Source: Candidatus Anaerotruncus excrementipullorum
GTDB lineage: Bacteria; Bacillota; Clostridia; Oscillospirales; Ruminococcaceae
DNA length: 38,083 nucleotides
Assembly (NCBI GenBank): GCA_019114825.1
Contig: DXES01000060.1
Location: 1 to 38,083 of the forward strand
Reading direction: 5' to 3'
Part shown: piece by piece, positions 31,857-38,083 of the stretch
Layout of the letters: the number at the start of each line of letters is the position of its first letter
Numbering within the stretch: the first letter of the stretch is position 1
Program-made: the position numbers and the translations under genes
Notes under the pieces: generated by a model
What the model saw: only the letters and a program-made list of their open reading frames with translations
Database searches by the model: none
Told to the model about the DNA's origin: nothing

Positions 31857-33134
31857 ATGGAAAAAATCGGCCTGCAGCCCTTTATGCAGGGCATCTACAA
31901 GCTGGAGGAAACCCAGAACCTGCGGTGTACCATGCTGGGCATCGGCCCCATGTCCGAAAACCTCATTGAGGCGGTCTTCCTGCTGGCCAAACAGAAGGAT
32001 TTCCCGGTGATGTTCATCGCCAGCCGCAACCAGGTGGACGCGGATGAGTTCGGCGGGGGCTATGTCTGCTCCTGGAACCAGGATACCTTCCGCCGGGACA
32101 TCGCCAAAATCGCCGAGAAGTGCGGCTACCAGGGCCTCTACTACCTCTGCCGGGACCACGGCGGCCCCTGGCAGCGGGATAAGGAGCGCAACGACAAGCT
32201 CCCCGTCCGGGAGGCAATGGAGCTGGGCAAACGCTCCTACCTCTACGACCTGAAGGCCGGCTTCGACCTGCTGCACATCGACCCCACCAAGATCCCCGAC
32301 GTGGGGGAGGTGGCCCCCATGGACATGGTGCTGGACCTGACCATGGAACTGATTGAATACTGTGAGGAACAGCGCAAGGCCCTGGGCCTGCCCCCGGTGG
32401 CCTATGAGGTGGGCACCGAGGAGACCAACGGCGGGCTCACCAGCGTGGAGTCCTACAACGAGTTCATCAACACCCTGGTGGCCCGGCTGAAGGCGGAGGG
32501 CCTGCCCACCCCCACCTTCATTGTGGGGCAGACCGGCACCCTCACCCGCCTGACCGAAAATGTGGGCCACTTCAATGCCGACCAGGCGGTGGCCCTCTCC
32601 AAAGCCGCCCGGGTCCACGGGGTGGGCCTCAAGGAGCACAACGGCGACTACCTCTCCCCCTTCATCCTGGAGCTGCACCCCGCCCTGGGCATCACCGCCA
32701 CCAACGTGGCCCCCGAGTACGGCGTGGTGGAGACCCAGACCCTGCTGCGGCTGAGCCAGATCGAGCAGTGGCTCTATGACCGTAAGATGATCGCCGGCCA
32801 GTCCCAGTTCTACCAGGTATTCGCCCGGGCCTCCATTGAGAGCCAGCGGTGGCGCAAGTGGATGGTGGGCCAGGTACGGGACTACACGGTGGACCAGGTG
32901 CTGGCCGACCAGGAGCTGGCCGCCCAGGTGGTGGAGATCTGCGGCCACTACACCTTCAACGACCCCGCCGTCAAGGCCGAGATCGCCAAGATGTACGCCA
33001 ACCTGGAGTCGGTGGGCCTCAACCCCCACCGGATCGTGATCAACGCGGTGATGAAATCCATCGAGCGGTATGTGGACGCCTTCAACCTGGAGGGGATCAC
33101 CTCCAAGGTGCGGGCGGTGCTGGGCCAGGGCTGA
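31857..33134 (+). CDS. GatZ/KbaZ-like protein (tagatose-bisphosphate aldolase non-catalytic subunit family)
   Basis: A 425-residue member of the GatZ/KbaZ family. VMFIASRNQVDADEFGGGYV, LCRDHGGPW, LHIDPTK, AYEVGTEETNGG and GQTGTLT are diagnostic stretches that line a class-II-aldolase-like barrel; the His, Asp and Glu residues could hold a metal. Classic GatZ assists GatY in tagatose 1,6-bisphosphate cleavage, but no GatY-type gene is in the window. Stand-alone relatives have been linked to 4-epimerisation of ketohexoses, so an epimerase role is possible. ATG 31857 has AAAGGAGG eight bases upstream. Second gene after the ROK kinase. Confidence 0.88.
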   Translation: MEKIGLQPFMQGIYKLEETQNLRCTMLGIGPMSENLIEAVFLLAKQKDFPVMFIASRNQVDADEFGGGYVCSWNQDTFRRDIAKIAEKCGYQGLYYLCRDHGGPWQRDKERNDKLPVREAMELGKRSYLYDLKAGFDLLHIDPTKIPDVGEVAPMDMVLDLTMELIEYCEEQRKALGLPPVAYEVGTEETNGGLTSVESYNEFINTLVARLKAEGLPTPTFIVGQTGTLTRLTENVGHFNADQAVALSKAARVHGVGLKEHNGDYLSPFILELHPALGITATNVAPEYGVVETQTLLRLSQIEQWLYDRKMIAGQSQFYQVFARASIESQRWRKWMVGQVRDYTVDQVLADQELAAQVVEICGHYTFNDPAVKAEIAKMYANLESVGLNPHRIVINAVMKSIERYVDAFNLEGITSKVRAVLGQG

Positions 33135-33161
33135 GCCCGGCCGCAGCCCCCCAAAAGGCGC

Positions 33162-33197
33162 AAAAAGCGCCCTGCCAAAAAGGCAGGGCGCTTTTTT
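33162..33197. terminator. Bidirectional terminator between gatZ-like and yitT genes
   Basis: A 15-bp stem (AAAAAGCGCCCTGCC 33162-33176 with 33182-33196) flanked by A and T runs. It serves both convergent transcripts. Confidence 0.9.
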
Positions 33198-33213
33198 ATG
33201 GGGTTTTGCGGGG

Positions 33214-34107
33214 TCAGTGGAGCTTGCGGGTGAAGTTGCCCCGGATGGAGAGCCCCTCCTTCACCACCATGAACGCCTGGGGGTTGATATCGTGGACGAT
33301 CCGGCGCAGGTGGGCCACCTCGTATTTGGAGCAGACGGTGTAGAGCACGTCCACATCCTCGCCGGTGTAGCCCCCCTTGGCGGTCCAGTAGGTGATCCCC
33401 CGGCCCAGCTCCGCCATGATCCGCTGCTCGATCTCCTGGTTGCCCACCTTGGAGATGATGATCGCCTCCACATTGATGTTCTGGGAGTGGACCCGGTCGG
33501 TCATCAGGTTGGTGACCACCGAGGAGATCACCGAGTAGATGGTGACGGTGGGGTCGAACAGCAGTAGGCAGGTGCCGAACACGCCGATATTCACCGTCAG
33601 GTTGAACTTCCCCACGCTCAGGTTGGGGTGTTTGCGGGAGAAGAGGATACCCAGCACCTCGCTGCCGCCGGAGGAGCACCCCGCCTTCAGGTAGGTGCCC
33701 ACCCCAAAGCCGCCGATGATCCCCCCCAGCAGGCAGCCGGTGAGGGGTTCCTCCACCAGCGGCTGGGCGGGCACCGGGATCAGCGCCAGCAGCACCGAGG
33801 TGGCCGAGACGCCGATGAGCATTTTGACCAGGTAGGTGCGGTTGATCGCCTTGTAGGCCAACAGGATCATGGGGGCGTTGATCATCCAGTAGATCACGCC
33901 GGCCAGGTCCACGCCGGGGAAACGGAGCCCCAGCGTCTCCACCAGGGTGCGCAGCAGCTGGGCGATGCCGGTAAAGCCGCCGCTATACAGCCCCAGCGGG
34001 ACGATAAACAGGTTCATCCCCGAGGCGTAGATGACAAAGCCCACCATCCCCAGGGCCACGCGCTTCCATTCGCTCCGGGGCAGGAGCGGTTCATGCTGTT
34101 TGGTCAT
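33214..34107 (-). CDS. YitT-family membrane protein (DUF161/DUF2179)
   Basis: A 297-residue protein. The N-terminal half has about five membrane helices with the family motifs MNLFIVPLGLYSGGFTGIAQ and GGIIGGFGVGTYLKAGCSSGGSEVL; the C-terminal 80 residues (NVEAIIISK, GRGITYWTAKGGYTGEDVDVLYTV) are the soluble DUF2179 domain. Function is unknown across Firmicutes. ATG 34107 follows GAGGAGG. It lies 71 bases after galM in the same orientation; a GC-rich hairpin region lies between, without a U-tract. Confidence 0.92.
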   Translation of the reverse strand: MTKQHEPLLPRSEWKRVALGMVGFVIYASGMNLFIVPLGLYSGGFTGIAQLLRTLVETLGLRFPGVDLAGVIYWMINAPMILLAYKAINRTYLVKMLIGVSATSVLLALIPVPAQPLVEEPLTGCLLGGIIGGFGVGTYLKAGCSSGGSEVLGILFSRKHPNLSVGKFNLTVNIGVFGTCLLLFDPTVTIYSVISSVVTNLMTDRVHSQNINVEAIIISKVGNQEIEQRIMAELGRGITYWTAKGGYTGEDVDVLYTVCSKYEVAHLRRIVHDINPQAFMVVKEGLSIRGNFTRKLH

Positions 34108-34178
34108 AGCTGCCTCCTCCCCGGCCTTTTCGGCCGGAGCGCCCGGCGCTGCCCGCGCCCGGCGCCTATGTAGTCAGA

Positions 34179-35237
34179 TCATTCCGGGAAAAACCGGTAG
34201 ATGGTGCGGCTGTCGTACTGCTGGCCGGGGCGCAGCACTGGGCTGTCCCACTGGGGATGGTGGATGGCGTCGGGGATCAGCTGGGTCTCCAGGGCCACCC
34301 CCGCCCGCTTGCAGTAGTGGACGCCCCCCTTGCAGACCAGGTCCGGGTCGATGCCGTTGCCCGAATAGACCTGGATGGCCGGCTGGTCGGTCCAGCACTC
34401 CATCCGGCGGCCGCTGGCCGGGTCGTAGAGCTCCGCCGCCAGGCCCAGCACCCCCCGGCCGTCCGCCAGCACCCAGCACTGGTCGTAGCCGCCCCCATAC
34501 CGCAGAGCGGGACAATCCGCATCGATCCGCTCCCCAATGGCATGGAAGGTGCGGAAGTCCAGCGGGGTCCCCTCCACCGGCAGCAGCCGGCCGGTGGGGA
34601 TCAGCTGTTCATCCGTCTCGGCATAGCGGCCGGCATTCACCCGCAGCTCATGGCCCAAAATATCCCCCCGGTAGTGGCCGTTGAGGTTGAAATAGGCGTG
34701 GTTGGTCAGGTTGCAGAGGGTGGCCGCGTCGGTCTCGGCCTGGTAGTGGAGCTGCAGGCCGTTCTGCTCGTCCAGGCTGACGGTGAGGCGCACCCGCAGG
34801 TTGCCGGGGAAGCCGTCCTCCCCGTCGGCGCTCACCGCCGTGAGCACCAGTTCCTGGCCGGTGGGGCCCTCCGCCACCTGGGCGGACCACAGCTTGTGGT
34901 CCAGGCCGCCGGGGCCGCTGTGCAGGTTGTTGCCGTGGTCGTTCTGGGGCAGGCGGTAGGTCCTGCCCTCCAGCTCCACCTGGGCGCCGGCAATCCGGTT
35001 GCAGTTGCGGCCCACGGTGGCCCCATAGTAGCCCGGGCGGTGGAAAAAGCCCTCGGCGTCGTTGTAGGAGAGGATCACGTCGTCCTGGCGGCCGCTGCGG
35101 TCGGGCGCCAGCACCGACACCAGGTAGGCGCCCCAATCGGTGACCGAGACGGCCATGCCGCTCTGGTTTTTCAGGGTGTAGAGGCTGGATTGGCCGGCCT
35201 CAAAGAGAAAAAAAGGCGTGCAAGTGATGTTGGTCAT
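34179..35237 (-). CDS. galM: Aldose 1-epimerase (galactose mutarotase)
   Basis: A 352-residue beta-sandwich mutarotase. GRNCNRIAGA, LHSGPGGLDHKLW (first catalytic His), NLTNHAYFNLNG (second His) and a late VALETQLIPDAIHHP (general-base Glu) are all in the expected order. It equilibrates alpha and beta anomers of galactose or glucose, useful beside the sugar modules to the left. ATG 35237 has AAGGAG nine bases upstream and is preferred to a TTG six bases earlier. It lies 21 bases after thiN, so it appears to extend the prkC-rsgA-thiN operon. Confidence 0.93.
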   Translation of the reverse strand: MTNITCTPFFLFEAGQSSLYTLKNQSGMAVSVTDWGAYLVSVLAPDRSGRQDDVILSYNDAEGFFHRPGYYGATVGRNCNRIAGAQVELEGRTYRLPQNDHGNNLHSGPGGLDHKLWSAQVAEGPTGQELVLTAVSADGEDGFPGNLRVRLTVSLDEQNGLQLHYQAETDAATLCNLTNHAYFNLNGHYRGDILGHELRVNAGRYAETDEQLIPTGRLLPVEGTPLDFRTFHAIGERIDADCPALRYGGGYDQCWVLADGRGVLGLAAELYDPASGRRMECWTDQPAIQVYSGNGIDPDLVCKGGVHYCKRAGVALETQLIPDAIHHPQWDSPVLRPGQQYDSRTIYRFFPE

Positions 35238-35258
35238 GGACAACAGCTCCTTTCCTTG

Positions 35259-35885
35259 TCAACCCTCTTTGGATGCGATCACCCACAGCGTCCCCCGGCG
35301 CACCCGGATGTGCGCGGTGCCGCTGGTGAATTCATTGCTCACGCCGATGGGGAAGCTGGGGACCATCCGGTAGTCCTCCAGCGGGTAGGACAGCCCCTCC
35401 AGCGTCACCCCTTCGCAGGGGCCCTCCGCCGCGAACACCGACAGGTGCCACCCGGCCACCGGCTCCAGCGCCAGCGCCCCATCCCGGACCACCCAGGCCC
35501 GGTTGCGGTTGGAGCGGATCTCCCCCCGGGCCCCCTGCCCGGCCAAAAAGGTCAGCGTCTGTAGGTTGGCCAGCGTGTGGTCCAGCCGGCCGCCGAACCC
35601 CCCCAGGATCAAAAACTCCCGGTACCCCTTCTCCAGCCCGATGCGCACCGCCAGCAGCGTGTCGGTGTCGTCCTTGCGCACCGGCACCGTCTGCACCGGC
35701 ACCGCCGGGTCCACCGGGCCGTGGTAGGAGTCGAAGTCCCCCACCATCAGGTGGGGGCGCACCCCAAACCGCTGGGCGGCCTCGTACCCCCGGTCGCAGC
35801 AGATCACATAGTCCGCCGGGCCCAGCTCCAGGGGCACCTGGTCGAAGTCCTCCGGCGGGCCGCCGGAAAACAGCACACACCTCAT
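35259..35885 (-). CDS. thiN: Thiamine pyrophosphokinase
   Basis: A 208-residue enzyme that transfers pyrophosphate from ATP to thiamine. DYVICCDRGYEAA, HLMVGDFDS, KDDTDTLLA and GGFGGRLDHTLANLQ are the four catalytic motifs, with the Asp residues that bind magnesium. The C-terminal part carries the substrate-closing FPIGVSNEF segment. The start overlaps the rsgA stop by four bases (ATGA), giving translational coupling. The order prkC-rsgA-thiN is common in Firmicutes, though rpe is often present between the last two and is absent here. Confidence 0.93.
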   Translation of the reverse strand: MRCVLFSGGPPEDFDQVPLELGPADYVICCDRGYEAAQRFGVRPHLMVGDFDSYHGPVDPAVPVQTVPVRKDDTDTLLAVRIGLEKGYREFLILGGFGGRLDHTLANLQTLTFLAGQGARGEIRSNRNRAWVVRDGALALEPVAGWHLSVFAAEGPCEGVTLEGLSYPLEDYRMVPSFPIGVSNEFTSGTAHIRVRRGTLWVIASKEG

Positions 35886-36775
35886 TTTTTCAGCTCCCAG
35901 TCCTTCCACTTTTTGGCCTCCTCGTAGAGCGCCCGGTAGCTCTCCCACCGGGAGAGCGGGATCTCCCCCCGCTCCACCGCCGCCGCCACCGCGCAGCCCT
36001 TTTCCCCCGTGTGGGAGCAGCCGGTGAACCGGCAGTCCCCCACAAACCGGGAAAATTCCGGGAAGCAGTCCGCCAGCTCCTCCCGGCGGATCACCTCATA
36101 CCGCTCCAGCTCCACCGCCGAAAAGCCGGGGGTGTCCGCAATGTACCCCGCCGGGGGCATGGCGAACAGCTCCACATGGCGGGTGGTGTGCCGGCCCCGG
36201 CCCAGCTTGCGGCTGGTCTGGCCGGTCTGCAGGCCCAGCCGCCCGTCCAGGCGGTTGAGCAGGGTGGATTTGCCCACCCCGCTGTTGCCGGTGAAGGCGC
36301 TGATCCCCCGGCCCAGGGCCTGGCGCAGCTCCTCCAGCCCGCCCCCCTGGGGGGTGAGGGTGAAGACCGGGATGCCCACCCGGCGGTAGACCGCCGCCAG
36401 CGGTTCCGGGTCGGCCAGGTCCCCTTTGGTCACCGCCAGCGCCGGGGGGATCCCCTGGTGGCAGGCGATGGCCATCAATTTATCCAGCACAAACAGGTTG
36501 GGGGCCGGGTCGGCCACCGAGGCCACCAGCACCAGCCGGTCCAGGTTGGCCACCGCCGGGCGGGTAAGGGCGTTTTTCCGGGGCAAAAGCCCCACCAGAT
36601 AGCCCTCCCCCTCCCCGGTGGGCTCCACCAGCCCCCGGTCCCCCACCAGGGGGCGGACCCCCTGCTTGCGGAACAGGCCCCGGGCCCGGCACTCCCACAG
36701 GCCGCCGGCCTGTACATAGTAGAAGCCGCCGGTGGCCTTGACGATCAGCCCCTCCAGGGGCGCGGCGGGGGTCAT
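35882..36775 (-). CDS. rsgA: Ribosome small-subunit biogenesis GTPase RsgA
   Basis: A 297-residue circularly permuted GTPase. An N-terminal OB fold (GLIVKATGGFYYV) binds the 30S subunit; the GTPase motifs run G4 TKGD, G1 GNSGVGKST, G3 DTPG, and the C-terminal zinc-binding segment is CRFTGCSHTGEKGC. It checks late 30S maturation near the decoding centre. ATG 36775 overlaps the prkC stop by four bases and the rsgA stop overlaps thiN likewise, so three genes are chained. Length and all motifs are normal. Confidence 0.96.
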   Translation of the reverse strand: MTPAAPLEGLIVKATGGFYYVQAGGLWECRARGLFRKQGVRPLVGDRGLVEPTGEGEGYLVGLLPRKNALTRPAVANLDRLVLVASVADPAPNLFVLDKLMAIACHQGIPPALAVTKGDLADPEPLAAVYRRVGIPVFTLTPQGGGLEELRQALGRGISAFTGNSGVGKSTLLNRLDGRLGLQTGQTSRKLGRGRHTTRHVELFAMPPAGYIADTPGFSAVELERYEVIRREELADCFPEFSRFVGDCRFTGCSHTGEKGCAVAAAVERGEIPLSRWESYRALYEEAKKWKDWELKK

Positions 36776-38083
36776 TCGGTAAACTCGTCGGAGTAGTCGT
36801 CCAACAGGGTGAACTCCGGCGGATTGGTGTCAAAGTCCATGTCGTATACCTGGTAGAGCTCGCCGTCGAAGTAGATCTCGATCTCGCTGACCCCCTCGCC
36901 GGTGAGCACCGGCCGCCAGACCTTGGCCTGGGAGGGGTTGAGGGTGTCGGTGACCTCCTCCACCCCGTCGATGGTCAGGCTCATCTCCACCAGGCGGTTG
37001 ATCTCGCTGGGCAGGCGGATCATCAGCTGGGTCTTGGTGGAGTCGTCCCGCTGGCCGGCCACCGTCACCTCGATGACGGTGCCCTCCGCCACCTGGCTGC
37101 CCTGGGCGGGGGACTGGCCGATGATCAGGCCCTCCAACGCCTCGTCCCCGTCGAACTCGTCGTCGTAGCGCACCGAGACCTTGAAGCCCATCGACTCTAG
37201 GAGGGTCTTGGCGTCCTCGGGGCTAATGCCCTCCAGGGGCGGCACATTCTTCAGGGTCTCCTCCTTGCCCATGCTCACATAGATGGTCACCGTCTCCCCG
37301 GCGGAGACCTCCGTCTCGGCGGCGGGGGCGGTGCGCACCACGCTGTCGGCGGGGACATTGTCGTCAAACAGCAGCTTTTCGTCCACCGCCAGGCCCCACT
37401 CCTCCAGCTGGGCCCGGGCCTGGACCGCGTCCCACCCGGCAAAGTCGGGCAGGGAGACCGTCTGGGCCCCCCGGCTCACCCGCACCCGGATGGTGGAGCC
37501 CACCTTCACGTTGGCCCCCTCCTCCGGCTCCTGGTCGTAGATGACCCCCTGGCCGTATTCGCTGTTGTATTGGGGTTCCCCATCCATCTCGATGACAAAA
37601 TCCGGGTACTGGTTGGAGACCCGCAGGTCGTCCCAGGACTGCCCGATCAGGTCGGGCACCCGGGTGTCCTCCACCGTGACAAAGGGGTTGTTCATATAGA
37701 ACATCCAACCGATGAAGCAGGCGGTGACGATGACAAACCCGGCGGTCACCCCCGCCAGCACCGCCAAAATGGGCGCCCGCTCCCGGCGGGCCTGGCGCTT
37801 CTGCTCCTTGCGCTCCCGCTTCTGCTGGCGGGAGGTCTTGGGGGTATGGGGGTGGGGGCGGGAGCCGTCCCCCAGGTACTTGTATTCAAAGGAGATGGAG
37901 GGGTCCCGCTTGAACTCGTCGATGTCCCGGAGCATCTGGGCCGCCGACTGGTAGCGCTTGTGGACATCCTTCTCCATGGCGTGCAGGGTGATCTCCTGCA
38001 GCCCCTCGGGGATCTGGGGGTTCAGCTGCCGGGGGGGCACCGCCCGGGACTGGATCTGCTTGAGGGCCACCGAGACGGGGGTG
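36772..38083 (-). CDS. prkC: PASTA-domain Ser/Thr protein kinase PrkC, N-terminus beyond window
   Basis: The visible 436 residues are the C-terminal part of a membrane kinase. They begin inside the kinase C-lobe (TPVSVALKQIQ, then AMEKDVHKRYQSAAQML), pass a basic juxtamembrane stretch (KRERKEQKRQARRER) and one membrane helix (ILAVLAGVTAGFVIVTACFI). Three extracellular PASTA modules follow (VPDLIGQSWDD, VSLPDFAGWDAVQ and VPPLEGISPEDAK mark their starts), then a roughly 90-residue C-terminal domain. PASTA modules sense muropeptides or lipid II and control growth and spore germination. It ends in an ATGA overlap with rsgA. Confidence 0.94.
   Translation of the reverse strand, partial: TPVSVALKQIQSRAVPPRQLNPQIPEGLQEITLHAMEKDVHKRYQSAAQMLRDIDEFKRDPSISFEYKYLGDGSRPHPHTPKTSRQQKRERKEQKRQARRERAPILAVLAGVTAGFVIVTACFIGWMFYMNNPFVTVEDTRVPDLIGQSWDDLRVSNQYPDFVIEMDGEPQYNSEYGQGVIYDQEPEEGANVKVGSTIRVRVSRGAQTVSLPDFAGWDAVQARAQLEEWGLAVDEKLLFDDNVPADSVVRTAPAAETEVSAGETVTIYVSMGKEETLKNVPPLEGISPEDAKTLLESMGFKVSVRYDDEFDGDEALEGLIIGQSPAQGSQVAEGTVIEVTVAGQRDDSTKTQLMIRLPSEINRLVEMSLTIDGVEEVTDTLNPSQAKVWRPVLTGEGVSEIEIYFDGELYQVYDMDFDTNPPEFTLLDDYSDEFTE

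Overview
The window is about 38 kb of a GC-rich, endospore-forming Firmicute, most likely a clostridial gut-type lineage (Oscillospiraceae-like). This is inferred from the cotJABC spore-coat genes, the prkC-rsgA-thiN order, strong AGGAGG ribosome binding sites and very high third-position GC. It is mostly metabolic accessory sequence with one defence locus at the left edge. No tRNA, rRNA, insertion sequence or CRISPR array is visible.

Layout. (1) 1-3310: the start of a type I-C CRISPR-Cas operon on the minus strand (cas3, then cas5 running off the edge), with an AT-rich control region to its right. That region holds a short plus-strand transcription unit (promoter, degenerate I-C repeat, spacer-like segment, terminator) whose guide matches the cas promoter next to a TTC PAM. 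I read it as a crRNA-like autorepressor guide (CreR-type) for type I-C, and it is the most interesting item here. (2) 3550-6246: a sugar-acid dehydratase and a TRAP large permease that has lost its N-terminus, joined head-to-head to half of a sugar isomerase gene; a rearrangement or assembly chimera. (3) 6358-13231: an MBL hydrolase, then a C-S lyase / NhaC-like carrier / D-cysteine-desulfhydrase-like operon with a near-perfect sigma-54 promoter, next to its probable sigma-54 activator. (4) 13493-16858: cotJABC and a secreted acidic repeat protein. (5) 17495-22671: a heptose-like sugar-phosphate operon (SIS-HAD fusion, deoxyhypusine-synthase-like protein, PfkB kinase) divergent from a ROK kinase and a TudS-like gene. 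The two directions share a perfect 51-bp palindrome that contains a mirror-image pair of promoters. (6) 22651-25160: a GNAT, a PHP phosphatase and a ROK repressor. (7) 25346-33134: a ribose/galactose-type ABC importer with an L-fucose/L-arabinose isomerase-like enzyme, divergent from a ROK kinase and a GatZ-like protein; a complete-looking sugar uptake and catabolic module. (8) 33214-38083: YitT, GalM, thiamine pyrophosphokinase, RsgA and the PASTA kinase PrkC (cut by the right edge).

How the parts work together. The Cas5d encoded at the left edge is the I-C crRNA-processing nuclease and could mature the CreR-like transcript. The loaded Cascade would then sit on the -35 box of the cas promoter, so that cas expression follows the supply of real crRNAs. 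Most of the rest is carbohydrate handling: three ROK proteins, two sugar operons, aldose epimerase, and remnants of sugar-acid use. All family names come from recognising motifs in translated sequence; no searches were run.
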